Assembly: GCA_052387905.1 (NCBI GenBank)
Contig: JBQTIR010000037.1
Span: 60,059 to 124,058 of the forward strand
Reading direction: 5' to 3'
Origin: JBQTII01 sp052387905
Lineage (GTDB): Bacteria > Actinomycetota > Actinomycetes > Sporichthyales > Sporichthyaceae
DNA: 64,000 nucleotides
This document shows, one piece after another, positions 42,209 through 50,324 of the stretch. Both the position numbers and the translations under genes were made by a program. The notes under the pieces are model-generated. The model saw nothing but the letters and a program-made list of their open reading frames with translations. It searched no databases and was not told where the DNA came from. How positions within the stretch are numbered: position 1 is the first letter of the stretch; each line of letters begins with the position of its first letter.

Positions 42209-42508
42209 GTGATCTTCAAGCGCGTCGGTGAGAGCAGGCCCTACCCCGACCACAACACCAGCCAGCGCGCCTGGTCGGTGGTGCCCCCGCGGGCGGTGCG
42301 TCTGGACCAGCTGATCACCACCAAGAGCCAGCTGGACCTGGCGACCCTGTTGTCCGAGGACTCCACCTTTTATGGCGATCTGTTCGCCCACGTCGTGGAG
42401 TGGCGCGGTGACCTCTACCTCGAGGACGGCCTGCACCGGGCCGTGCGCGCCGCGCTGCGCCAGCGCACTGTGGTCCATGCCCGCATCCTGGAGCTGGGCG
42501 AGGCCTGA
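42209..42508 (+). CDS. Conserved actinobacterial small protein (sometimes labelled VapB-family)
   Basis: 99 residues, GTG start. The sequence MIFKRVGESRPYPDH, then PPRAVRLDQLITTKSQLDLATLLSEDSTFYGDLFAHVVEWRGDLYLEDGLHRAVRAAL resembles a strongly conserved actinobacterial protein. It is often annotated as a VapB-type antitoxin, but no VapC toxin is adjacent. The end looks like a ParB/DUF-type nuclease-inhibitor fold, but that is a guess. The next gene encodes a LytR_C protein, an order I recall from other actinobacteria. Confidence 0.7.
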   Translation: MIFKRVGESRPYPDHNTSQRAWSVVPPRAVRLDQLITTKSQLDLATLLSEDSTFYGDLFAHVVEWRGDLYLEDGLHRAVRAALRQRTVVHARILELGEA

Positions 42509-42664
42509 GCGACACCTCAGCGCCCGGGCGCAGCCGCGGGGTCCGGATCTCGATTGGGCGACACGGCACCGCGGGGGCCTCGGGTCGCCTAGCCTTGAAG
42601 ATCACGCAGCGACATGGCCAACGACTTCCTTCGTCGTCGACACGGGCAGATCCCAGGGGAGACA

Positions 42665-43228
42665 GTGAACGCGTTCCGTCCGAGGCGATCATCCGACGTC
42701 CCACGGTTCCGACCGGTGGACACCCGTCGCCGGGTCATCACGGTCACCGCCGTGCTGGCCGTCTGCGCCGGGCTCGGCACCGCAGCCTGGGCCTTCGGAA
42801 TCAACTCCGACGCGAGTTCGCGCCCGGACTGCGTGCGCGCGGAGTACGTGGCACCCAAACCCGACCGCGCGCCAGTGCGGGTGTTCAACTCGACCCCGGT
42901 CGGTGGCCTGGCCATTCGGGTGGCCGGCGAGCTGGCGAAGCGCGGCTTCACGATCGGCACCGGCGAGGACGACGTCGGCAACGACCCGCTGCGGCGCAAG
43001 ATCCGCGGAACCGGCGAGATCCGGGGTGGCCCGGCAGGCGAGGCCCAGATCGCCGCGCTGCAGGCCTGGCAACCCGGCATGGTGATCGTCCGCGACAGGA
43101 ACCGCCGCGGACCCACCGTCGACTTCGTCATGGGCCTGAAGTTCGAGAAGCTGCGCGACGCACCTGAGCCGCCTCCCGGAGCTCCGCGCAACCAGTGCGT
43201 GCCGGTCACCTCCCCCGGCGCCTCCTGA
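42665..43228 (+). CDS. LytR C-terminal domain protein, membrane-anchored
   Basis: 187 residues from the GTG at 42665, chosen for its AGGGGAGA site; an ATG at 42614 would add 17 residues without one. One N-terminal helix (about 27-46) then an extracellular LytR_C domain: APVRVFNSTPVGGLAIRVAGELAKRGFTIGTGEDD. LytR_C domains accompany the Lcp wall-polymer ligases or stand alone, as here. It may take part in attaching cell-wall glycopolymers. Confidence 0.8.
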   Translation: MNAFRPRRSSDVPRFRPVDTRRRVITVTAVLAVCAGLGTAAWAFGINSDASSRPDCVRAEYVAPKPDRAPVRVFNSTPVGGLAIRVAGELAKRGFTIGTGEDDVGNDPLRRKIRGTGEIRGGPAGEAQIAALQAWQPGMVIVRDRNRRGPTVDFVMGLKFEKLRDAPEPPPGAPRNQCVPVTSPGAS

Positions 43229-43230
43229 CC

Positions 43231-43275
43231 CAGGCTGGCGCCCTCCTGGCCCCTCCTGGCCCCCTCCTGGCGCCC
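43231..43275. repeat. Short tandem CTCCTGG-CCCC repeat
   Basis: Four imperfect units of about 11 bp built from CTCCTGGC and CCCC directly after the LytR_C stop codon. Low complexity and slippage-prone; function unknown. Confidence 0.6.
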
Positions 43276-43280
43276 CTTCA

Positions 43281-43354
43281 GCATCCATGCCCACCAGGGC
43301 GCGACACGCCGAGCAGGCGACGGCGTGTCGCGTCACCTCAGCATGCATGCCGCG
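43281..43354. repeat. Palindromic repeat RptD, copy 1 (intergenic)
   Basis: GCATCCATGCCC at the left, then an 11-bp perfect stem GCGACACGCCG (43301-43311) with CGGCGTGTCGC (43321-43331), and GCATGCATGCCGCG at 43341. A second copy with the same plan sits within the hydrolase gene at 49149. The remainder up to bldC (43355-43511) shows nothing else. Confidence 0.75.
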
Positions 43355-43511
43355 CCGCCGGACGCGCACCGGACCGTTAACGCGGCGAAGTCCCGGTCGC
43401 CACGTCCGTTGCGGACGAGGATCCGGGACTTCGGCCGACTCCCCCCGTGCTGGCGCTGCAGATCCGACGGCGGGTCGAATCGCGGGGCGCCGGGTGTTCA
43501 GCGCGCGTGCG

Positions 43512-43727
43512 TCACCGCTCGATGCGGCTGCTCTGTGCCGGGATCGTGCCGGCGAGGAGCTGGCGCACCTCGGACTCGCGGTAGCGGCGGTGCCCACCGA
43601 GGGTGCGGATGGAGGTGAGCTTGCCGGCCTTCGCCCAGCGGGTGACGGTCTTCGGGTCGACACGGAACATCGTGGCAACCTCGGCCGGAGTCAACAGGGC
43701 CTCCGTGTCGGGCGTACGTGCATTCAT
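43512..43727 (-). CDS. bldC: BldC, MerR-like developmental regulator
   Basis: 71 residues, the full BldC length. A single MerR-type DNA-binding domain LLTPAEVATMFRVDPKTVTRWAKAGKLTSIRTLGGHRRYRESEVRQLLAG, nearly the Streptomyces sequence. BldC binds direct repeats cooperatively and controls the timing of development in Streptomyces. The ATG at 43727 has AGGAGG upstream. Divergent from the amino-acid dehydrogenase, as in Streptomyces. Confidence 0.95.
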   Translation of the reverse strand: MNARTPDTEALLTPAEVATMFRVDPKTVTRWAKAGKLTSIRTLGGHRRYRESEVRQLLAGTIPAQSSRIER

Positions 43728-44184
43728 GGCGGGCCTCCTAGTCGAGTCGACCTTGTGTCGGCTCGTATGACGATGGTGCCCTAGGGGCCGGATGTCCGTA
43801 ATGGTCCTTGCGGATCATTTCGAGACGGCCGACTGGCCGTGGGGCGGGTCAACCGAACGGATGATGCCTTTCCCGATCTTCGACACGTTCCGTGCGGTCT
43901 CATCCGGTGGGATCTGACCCGCTCCAGCTGTGCCTCAACCGAGACTACCTTTGGTATGCCTTCGGTCAATAAGCATGCCTGACCTTCCGTTTCCTCCCAA
44001 TGAATGACCAAGTATAGGTATTTCGTGTCGCGTTCTGGCCGGGTATTTCCGACACGGGTCCGCCGTTGGAAGGACCCCCAATCGGCCCCTAATCCGCATT
44101 GATCCACCCACTCGGCCCAGCCGTACTCTGATCGACACAGGGCAGGGAACTTCAGCGGATTCCCAGCCGGACGAGGAGGTCCTG
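43728..44184. promoter_or_regulatory. Long bldC / dehydrogenase intergenic region
   Basis: 457 bp with no gene, AT-richer than its flanks around 43940-44040. On the minus strand a TTGACC (43964-43969) and TAGTCT (43942-43947) with a 16-nt spacer form a plausible promoter for bldC, implying a 5' UTR of about 200 nt. On the plus strand TTGATC (44099-44104) with TACTCT (44124-44129, 19-nt spacer) is a weaker candidate for the dehydrogenase. Confidence 0.4.
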
Positions 44185-45312
44185 GTGGTCGAGGTGGGCG
44201 TTTCAGAGTTACTCGGGGCGCAAACACCGCACGAACAGGTCGCGTTTTGCCACGATCCGGACAGCGGATTGCGGGCAATCATCGCCCTGCACTCCACCGC
44301 GCTGGGCCCTGGACTCGGCGGGACACGCTTCTTCCCCTACCCCAGCGTGGCGGCCGCGCTGGGCGATGTGCTGAATCTGTCGCGGGCGATGACCTACAAG
44401 AACGCGCTCGCCGGTCTGGACCACGGCGGCGGCAAGGCGGTCATCATCGGGGACCCGACGCGGGACAAGACCGAGGCCCTGCTGCGCGCCTACGGCCGCT
44501 TCGTGGAGTCTCTGTCCGGGCGCTACGTCACCGCGGCCGACGTCGGTACCTACTCCGTCGACCTGGACCTCGTCGCCCGCGAGACCCGGTTCGCCACCGG
44601 GCGCTCCGCCGAACTCGGTGGCGCAGGCGATTCCTCGATCCTCACCGCCTGGGGCCTCTACCAGGGCATGCGGGCCTGCGCAGCGCACGTCTGGGGAGAT
44701 CCGAGCCTGGCCCGGCGCCGGGTCGGCATCGCCGGGGTGGGCAAGGTGGGCCGGCACCTGGCGGATCACCTGGCCGCCGAGGGAACGGAGCTCCTGGTCA
44801 CCGACGTCTCGCCGACGGCGCTGGCGGGACTGCAAGCGGCACAGCCCGCAGCGCGCGTGGTCGTGGACACCGACACCCTGATCCGCGCTGACCTGGACAT
44901 CTACGCCCCCTGCGCGCTCGGCGGCGCCCTGGACGCCGACTCCGTCGCCGCACTCACCGCGCGGATCGTGTGCGGTGGCGCGAACAACCAGCTGGCCTTC
45001 CCCGAGATCGACAAACTCCTGATTGAGCGCGGGATCCTCTACGCCCCGGACTATCTGGTGAACGCCGGCGGGGTCATCCAGGTCGCCGACGAGTACGACG
45101 GCCGGGTAGGGGGCGGTGACTTCTCCTTCGAGCGGGCCAAGGCCCGCGCAAGCGGCATCTACGCCACGACTGCGAAGGTGCTCCAGATCGCTCAGGACGA
45201 GGCCATCTCCCCCACCGTGGCGGCCGACCGTCTCGCCGAAGCCCGCATCCGGGAGATCCCTCGTCTGTCGCGGATCCACCGTCCCGGATGCGCAACCGAG
45301 CTCAACAGGTGA
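44185..45312 (+). CDS. vdh: Leucine/valine/phenylalanine-type amino acid dehydrogenase
   Basis: 375 residues. Oxidative deamination of branched-chain amino acids with NAD. Glu/Leu/Phe/Val dehydrogenase fold: RAIIALHSTALGPGLGGTRFFPY, then SRAMTYKNALAGLDHGGGKAVI with the catalytic Lys pair, TAADVGTYSVDLD, and NAD-binding VGIAGVGKVGRHLADHL. In Streptomyces the gene at this position (next to bldC and purM) is valine dehydrogenase, which supports vdh. GTG start 44185 follows GAGGAGG. Confidence 0.88.
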   Translation: MVEVGVSELLGAQTPHEQVAFCHDPDSGLRAIIALHSTALGPGLGGTRFFPYPSVAAALGDVLNLSRAMTYKNALAGLDHGGGKAVIIGDPTRDKTEALLRAYGRFVESLSGRYVTAADVGTYSVDLDLVARETRFATGRSAELGGAGDSSILTAWGLYQGMRACAAHVWGDPSLARRRVGIAGVGKVGRHLADHLAAEGTELLVTDVSPTALAGLQAAQPAARVVVDTDTLIRADLDIYAPCALGGALDADSVAALTARIVCGGANNQLAFPEIDKLLIERGILYAPDYLVNAGGVIQVADEYDGRVGGGDFSFERAKARASGIYATTAKVLQIAQDEAISPTVAADRLAEARIREIPRLSRIHRPGCATELNR

Positions 45313-45453
45313 GTCCGTGTGCCGCCGCTGCCGCGGAGGAGGTACTTTAAGCGGGAGCGATACGCCTGCTCCGGGTCTTGTGCCCCGCGGCCGTCGCGAT
45401 CGTCCGTTGACGCGTCACAGGGCCCCACAGGCCCTATCAGAGGGGGTCGAGCC

Positions 45454-45675
45454 ATGGGGCGCGGCCGAGCCAAGGCCAAGCAGACCAAGGTCGCTCGCGA
45501 GCTCAAGTACAGCTCTGGCGGGACCGACCTGGATCGTCTGCGTGCCGAGCTCGTCAGCAGCGGCGGTACGGCAGCACCTGTCGCCGCCGCCGAGGACGAG
45601 ATCGACGACGAGGACGACCCGTACGCGCAGTACGCGGGCGACGACGACGCCGGAGAGACCCGCCGGTCCGGCTAG
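45454..45675 (+). CDS. DUF3073 protein
   Basis: 73 residues. Start MGRGRAKAKQTKVARELKYSSGGTDLDRLRAEL is the highly conserved DUF3073 N-terminus; the C-terminus is an acidic Asp/Glu-rich tail with DPYAQYA. ATG follows AGAGGGGG. Located between the dehydrogenase and purM as in many actinobacteria. Its stop overlaps that of the convergent purM by 4 bp. Function unknown; small, basic-then-acidic, possibly nucleic acid associated. Confidence 0.9.
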   Translation: MGRGRAKAKQTKVARELKYSSGGTDLDRLRAELVSSGGTAAPVAAAEDEIDDEDDPYAQYAGDDDAGETRRSG

Positions 45676-46760
45676 TGCGCGCCCTGCAGTCGGGCGCGAC
45701 CGGTGCCGGCGGTGATTTCGCCGAGTACCCAGGACGGCAGTTCCCGGGCGCTCAGCCGCGCCAGCACGGCGTCGGTGGCCGCTGGCGCGACGATCGCGAC
45801 CATGCCCACGCCCATGTTCAGGGTGCGCTCCAACTCCACCTGGGCGACGCCGCCGAGGCGGCCGACCAGATCGAAGACCGCGTCCGGGGTCCAGCTGGCA
45901 CGCTCCAGCACCGCGTCGACATCGCCGGGTAGCACCCGCTCCAGGTTCTCCGCGAGACCACCGCCGGTGACGTGGCAGAACGCATGCACGTCCAGGGCCG
46001 GCCCGACGGTCCCGGCTACGGCGCCGTCCGCCGCGGCCGAGCGCAGCAGCGCCAGGCAGTCCAGGGCGTAGATGCGGGTCGGCTCCAGGAGCTCTTCGCC
46101 GAGCGTGCGGCCGAACTCGGGCACGTGACGATGCACGTCCCAGCCGGCGCCGGTGAAGAACACGTGCCGGGCGAGGGAGTACCCGTTGGAGTGCAGCCCG
46201 GAGGAGGCCATCGCGATCACTACGTCCCCGGCGCGCACCCGGTGCGCCCCCAGCAGGTTCAGCTCGTCGACCACGCCCGTCCCCGCGCCGGCGATGTCGT
46301 ACTCGTCAGGATCCAGCAGGCCCGGGTGCTCGGCGGTCTCACCGCCGATCAGTGCGCAGCCGGCCCGCCTGCACCCCTCCGCGATCCCGGCCACGATCGC
46401 CGCGATCCGCTCGGGCACCACCTTGCCGCACGCGATGTAGTCGGTCATGAACAGCGGCTCGGCCCCGCACACGACCAGGTCGTCCATGACCATCGCGACG
46501 AGGTCGATGCCGACCGTGTCGTGCACGTCCATGCGCTGGGCAATCGCGACCTTGGTGCCGACGCCGTCGGTCGCGGTCGCGAGCAAGGGGCGGTCCATCG
46601 TCTTGAGCGCATCGGCGCGAAAGAGCCCGGCGAAGCCCCCAAGTCCCCCGAGCACCTCGGGGCGGCTGGCCCGGGCCACGGAGGACTTCATCAGCTCGAC
46701 GGCCTTGTTGCCGGCTTCGATGTCGACCCCGGCTGCGGCGTAAGTCGCGCCGTCGGTCAT
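45672..46760 (-). CDS. purM: Phosphoribosylformylglycinamidine cyclo-ligase
   Basis: 362 residues. Forms aminoimidazole ribotide with ATP in purine synthesis. Signature regions: YAAAGVDIEAGNKAVELMK at the N-terminus, LLATATDGVGTKVAIAQ, HDTVGIDLVAMVMDDLVVCGAEPLFMTDYIACG, GCALIGGETAEHPGL, SSGLHSNGYSLAR and HVTGGGLAENL. Full length. Transcribed with purF, 79 nt upstream. Confidence 0.96.
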   Translation of the reverse strand: MTDGATYAAAGVDIEAGNKAVELMKSSVARASRPEVLGGLGGFAGLFRADALKTMDRPLLATATDGVGTKVAIAQRMDVHDTVGIDLVAMVMDDLVVCGAEPLFMTDYIACGKVVPERIAAIVAGIAEGCRRAGCALIGGETAEHPGLLDPDEYDIAGAGTGVVDELNLLGAHRVRAGDVVIAMASSGLHSNGYSLARHVFFTGAGWDVHRHVPEFGRTLGEELLEPTRIYALDCLALLRSAAADGAVAGTVGPALDVHAFCHVTGGGLAENLERVLPGDVDAVLERASWTPDAVFDLVGRLGGVAQVELERTLNMGVGMVAIVAPAATDAVLARLSARELPSWVLGEITAGTGRARLQGAH

Positions 46761-46839
46761 ACCCGCGCCCCACTTCTGCAGCGCGGCACGCCGATCCAGC
46801 CACCAGGAAGGGCGCGCATCGCTGCAGAGGATGGTGAGT

Positions 46840-48378
46840 TCACGGGGTGGGCACCTCGGGGGTCGGAAGGATTTCGTGGGTGGGGGTCTGTACGGCCGGG
46901 CCGTCCGCCGACCCCTCCAACCGGTGCTTGCCCATCAGTTCGGGGTCGGGCAGGTCGATCGGGTATTCCCCGGTGAAGCAGGCCGCGCACAACTTCTCGC
47001 GCGGCACCGTGGTCGCGGCGATCAAGCCGTCCATCGAGATGTAGGCGAGGGAATCCGCGTTCACCGACGCGCGGATCTCGTCGACCGAGAGGCCGTTGGC
47101 GATCAGTTCGGCGCGGGTGGCGAAGTCGATGCCGTAGTAGCAGGGCCACATCACCGGCGGGGAGGAGATCCGGATGTGGACTTCGGCAGCGCCCGCCTCG
47201 CGCAGCATCCGGACCAGGGCACGCTGAGTGTTGCCGCGCACGATCGAGTCGTCGACCACGATCAGGCGCTTGCCCTCGATGACCTCGCGCAACGGGTTGA
47301 GCTTGAGCCTGATACCCAACTGACGGATCGTCTGGGACGGCTGGATGAACGTACGCCCGACGTAGGAATTCTTGACAAGCCCTTGCGCGTAAGGGATTCC
47401 GCTCTCCTGCGCGTACCCGATCGCGGCCGGCGTGCCCGACTCCGGTGTCGCGATCACCAGGTCCGCTTCGACGGGGGCCTCACGGGCCAACTGACGGCCC
47501 ATCTCGGCGCGGGCCGCGTGCACGTTCCGGCCGGAGATCTCGGTGTCCGGGCGGGCCAGGTAGACGTACTCGAACACGCAGCCCTTGGGGTCGGCCGGCG
47601 CGAAGCGCTGCGCCCGCAGGCCGCTCTCGTCGATGGCGATCAGTTCACCCGGCTCGACCTCGCGCACCCGGGCCGCGCCGACGATGTCCAGTGCCGCGGA
47701 CTCCGAGGCGATCACCCAACCCCGATCCAGGCGCCCGAGCACCAGCGGACGGATTCCCTGCGGATCGCGAGCGGCATAAAGCGTGGACTCGTTCATGAAA
47801 ACGAACGAGAAGGCCCCGCGCAGCTGCGGCAGCAGGTCCATCGCCGCCGATTCCAGCGACCGGCTGTGGTGCGAAGCCAGCAATTCGGTGACCAGGTCGG
47901 TGTCGGTGGAGGCCATCTGACCCCCACGGCGCCGGGAGCGTTCCTGGTCGAGGTTGCAGGTGTTCTCCACCAGCTTCGCGAGCTCGCCGGTATTCGTCAG
48001 GTTCCCGTTGTGCGCAACGGCGGCCGAACCGGTCGGCGTCGATCGGAACGTCGGCTGGGCGTTCTCCCAACACGACGACCCCGTCGTGGAGTAGCGGGTG
48101 TGCCCGATCGCGAGATGCCCGCGCAGCGAGTTCAACGTCGACTCGTCGAAGACCTGCGGGACCAGGCCCATGTCCTTGTAGACCACGACCGAGGAGCCGT
48201 TTCCGACCGCGATTCCGGCCGATTCCTGACCGCGGTGCTGCAGTGCGTACAGACCGAAGTAGGTCAGCTTGGCGACTTCTTCACCTGGCGCCCAGACCCC
48301 GAATACGCCACAGGAGTCCTGCGGCCCCTTCTCACCGGGCATCAGGTCGTGGGACAGCTTGCCGTCGCCTCCGGGCAC
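46840..48378 (-). CDS. purF: Amidophosphoribosyltransferase
   Basis: 512 residues. First committed step of purine synthesis. Ntn-hydrolase glutaminase: the 22-residue propeptide ends before Cys23 in DSCGVFGVW, which becomes the nucleophile; LQHRGQESAGI and GHTRYSTTG follow. PRPP-binding loop VVDDSIVRGNTQ. Cysteines in GCVFEYVYLARPD, VMWPCYYGIDF and KLCAACFTGEYP match the [4Fe-4S] ligands of the Bacillus-type enzyme. GTG start 48378. Forms an operon with purM. Confidence 0.96.
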   Translation of the reverse strand: MPGGDGKLSHDLMPGEKGPQDSCGVFGVWAPGEEVAKLTYFGLYALQHRGQESAGIAVGNGSSVVVYKDMGLVPQVFDESTLNSLRGHLAIGHTRYSTTGSSCWENAQPTFRSTPTGSAAVAHNGNLTNTGELAKLVENTCNLDQERSRRRGGQMASTDTDLVTELLASHHSRSLESAAMDLLPQLRGAFSFVFMNESTLYAARDPQGIRPLVLGRLDRGWVIASESAALDIVGAARVREVEPGELIAIDESGLRAQRFAPADPKGCVFEYVYLARPDTEISGRNVHAARAEMGRQLAREAPVEADLVIATPESGTPAAIGYAQESGIPYAQGLVKNSYVGRTFIQPSQTIRQLGIRLKLNPLREVIEGKRLIVVDDSIVRGNTQRALVRMLREAGAAEVHIRISSPPVMWPCYYGIDFATRAELIANGLSVDEIRASVNADSLAYISMDGLIAATTVPREKLCAACFTGEYPIDLPDPELMGKHRLEGSADGPAVQTPTHEILPTPEVPTP

Positions 48379-48438
48379 ACCAAGAGTCTACGGTCCGGTT
48401 CGGGATGCCTGGTCCGCCCGACTGCGCAGAATCGGCCG

Positions 48439-49320
48439 TCAGTGCATGAGATCGGCCACGGCGGCCAGGACATGGGGCCAGGCATTGGAGGTGGGGTCGA
48501 TGAGGTCGAAGTGCCCGGTGCGGGAGATCGCGCGCAGCCGGGCGGTATCCCCGGCCTCGGTGGCGGCCCGCACGTAGCTGATGGCGCACTCGACCGGCAC
48601 GAGGTCGTCGTCGGCGCCGTGCAGGCAGATCGAGGTGATTCCCGTGGGTAGCAAGGTCGCCGGATCTGCGGCGGCCAGGCGCGCCTCGGAGCTCGTCGGG
48701 TCATCGCCGGCCAGGAGCGCATCGACCGCACCACCGCCCAGGCCGGCACGGGCCGCCCACCCCAGGTCGACGACCCCGGCGAGGCTGAGCACCGCGCGGA
48801 TCGGTGGCGGATCCGCGCGATGTCCAGGGGCACCTGACGGGAGCCGGTGCCGGGCGGCCGCCCACAGTGCCAGGTGCCCGCCGGCGGAATGCCCGACCAA
48901 CACGGTGCGCCCAGCCTCGATCCGCCCGCCGAGCAGATCGGGCAATGCGTCCAGACCGGCGGCGACGTCGGCGAAGGTCGCAGGCCACCCCCCGCCATTG
49001 CCGACGCGGCGATACTCCAGGGCCGCAACGACGTAGCCCGCCGCCGCGAGCGCCGCGCATTGCGACGCGGTGTGGGTGCGGTCGTACTCGGCCCGCCAGA
49101 ACCCACCATGGATAACGACGACCAGGGGCCGCGGGCTCGCCTCGTTCGGGCATGCATGCCCAGACTCGCGCGACACGCCGGTGGACCCCGGCGTGTCGGC
49201 GTCCGGTGGGCATGCATGCCGCGCCAGGACTTCGACGACCTGCTCGGCGAGGGCGCCGTAGCGCAGGTCGTCGTGCCGAAGTCCGCCCTCGGCGGCCACC
49301 CTCGCAAAGGCCCCGCTCAT
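48439..49320 (-). CDS. Alpha/beta hydrolase (kynurenine formamidase-like) with an in-frame repeat
   Basis: 293 residues. Oxyanion motif VVIHGGFWRAEYDR, nucleophile elbow LVGHSAGGHLALW, acid in HGADDDLVP and His in RTGHFDLIDP complete a serine hydrolase triad. Similar HGGFW proteins include arylformamidases and esterases. Residues about 33-60 (HACPPDADTPGSTG... to SGHACPNEAS) are encoded by repeat RptD copy 2, in the loop before the oxyanion strand; its HACP motif appears at both ends because the DNA is palindromic. Its ATG overlaps the DoxX stop (ATGA). Confidence 0.8.
   Translation of the reverse strand: MSGAFARVAAEGGLRHDDLRYGALAEQVVEVLARHACPPDADTPGSTGVSRESGHACPNEASPRPLVVVIHGGFWRAEYDRTHTASQCAALAAAGYVVAALEYRRVGNGGGWPATFADVAAGLDALPDLLGGRIEAGRTVLVGHSAGGHLALWAAARHRLPSGAPGHRADPPPIRAVLSLAGVVDLGWAARAGLGGGAVDALLAGDDPTSSEARLAAADPATLLPTGITSICLHGADDDLVPVECAISYVRAATEAGDTARLRAISRTGHFDLIDPTSNAWPHVLAAVADLMH
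49149..49223. repeat. Palindromic repeat RptD, copy 2 (inside a coding gene)
   Basis: GCATGCATGCCC near 49150, stem CGACACGCCG (49171-49180) with CGGCGTGTCG (49189-49198), GCATGCATGCCGCG at 49210. Same architecture as 43281-43354. It adds 25 codons in frame to the hydrolase without stops. Confidence 0.75.
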
Positions 49321-49721
49321 GGGTTCCTCGCGCGCAGTCCCGTCGCCGCCTTCGGGCCCAGCGACGCTCGGTACAGCGCCCAGATCAGCAGGGGCTGCAG
49401 GGGCAGCCGCGACCAGAGCAACGGCTCCGGGATGTCGTGTTCCTCCGGGTTCAGCGCCATGTCGATATTGGCGGGGAACACCACCACCAGCAGCACAATC
49501 AGGCCCAGGCCGGCCAGCCGGCGGGTGTGCGGGATCAGCAGGCCCACACCGCCCGCGACCTCGGCGGCGCCGCTGATCAGCACCAGGGCCAGCTTGGCCG
49601 GCAGGGGGTCCGGGACGATCGCCTCAAAGGTCTCCGGCTTGACGAAATGCAGCACCCCGGTGGTGATGAAGAAGGCTGCGAGGAGCTCGCGTCCAGGGAG
49701 CCGTCGGCGTTCGCTCGCCAT
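49317..49721 (-). CDS. DoxX-family membrane protein
   Basis: 134 residues from ATG 49721. Four helices; the opening LLAAFFITTGVLHFVKPETFEAIVPDPLP and the following VLISGAAEVAGGVGLLIPHTRRLAG are typical of DoxX/MauE-like proteins, including those similar to YphA. The C-terminus ends LLIWALYRASLG. DoxX homologues are tied to oxidative or thiol stress in mycobacteria, but this member's role is unknown. Coupled to the hydrolase gene by a 4-nt overlap. Confidence 0.8.
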   Translation of the reverse strand: MASERRRLPGRELLAAFFITTGVLHFVKPETFEAIVPDPLPAKLALVLISGAAEVAGGVGLLIPHTRRLAGLGLIVLLVVVFPANIDMALNPEEHDIPEPLLWSRLPLQPLLIWALYRASLGPKAATGLRARNP

Positions 49722-49880
49722 CTCAGATCCGTTTCGTCCGCTTTGGGATGATCTTGGCGTCTTAACCATTGATCCGTTCCTGGAGGTTCGTACAGCATCG
49801 GCTGAGGCCCATGTGACCACGCTGGGTCATACTCTGATGCGCTCGGTCATGACCGCGCCCGAAGGTTAAGGATGCCCACA

Positions 49881-50294
49881 ATGTCCAGAACATTGCGTAT
49901 CGGAGCGGCTGCTGCCGCCAGCACCATCGCCCTCGTCGGCCTTCCGACTGCCGCTCAGGCCGATCACGGCGAGAAGAAGCCCCGAGGCGTGCTGACGGTC
50001 TGTGTCTTCGGCCTGGACGGCAACAAGGTCAAGGTCACGGCGGATGAGAAGAAGTTCGCCAAGTACCCGAAGAAGGATGGCTGCAAGGAGCGCAACAAGC
50101 GCATCGGCGTCTACACGATCCGGGCAACCCCCAGTCCGACCGGGACGGTCGAGTTCGACCGGGCCGTCGTCCAGGACCCGACCGGCGACTCCAGCGGGCC
50201 CGACAGTACCCAGCCGGTGAGCGCGAAGGTCAGCGCGGGCAACGAGACCGTGGTGAACATCTTCTTCACCGCGATCGACCCGGACGACGACTGA
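49881..50294 (+). CDS. Small secreted protein, uncharacterised
   Basis: 137 residues. Start 49881 preferred (AAGGA 8 nt upstream); an in-frame ATG at 49872 is too close to it. Signal peptide to about residue 27 (TAAQA before DHGEK). The mature part opens KKPRGVLTVCVFGLDGNKVKV, has Cys at about residues 40 and 67 and an acidic end DPDDD. Beta-rich, fold not recognised. Divergent from the doxX gene. Confidence 0.6.
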   Translation: MSRTLRIGAAAAASTIALVGLPTAAQADHGEKKPRGVLTVCVFGLDGNKVKVTADEKKFAKYPKKDGCKERNKRIGVYTIRATPSPTGTVEFDRAVVQDPTGDSSGPDSTQPVSAKVSAGNETVVNIFFTAIDPDDD

Positions 50295-50324
50295 TCCTGA
50301 GCTAGCCGGAGCCGTCGTCACCGA

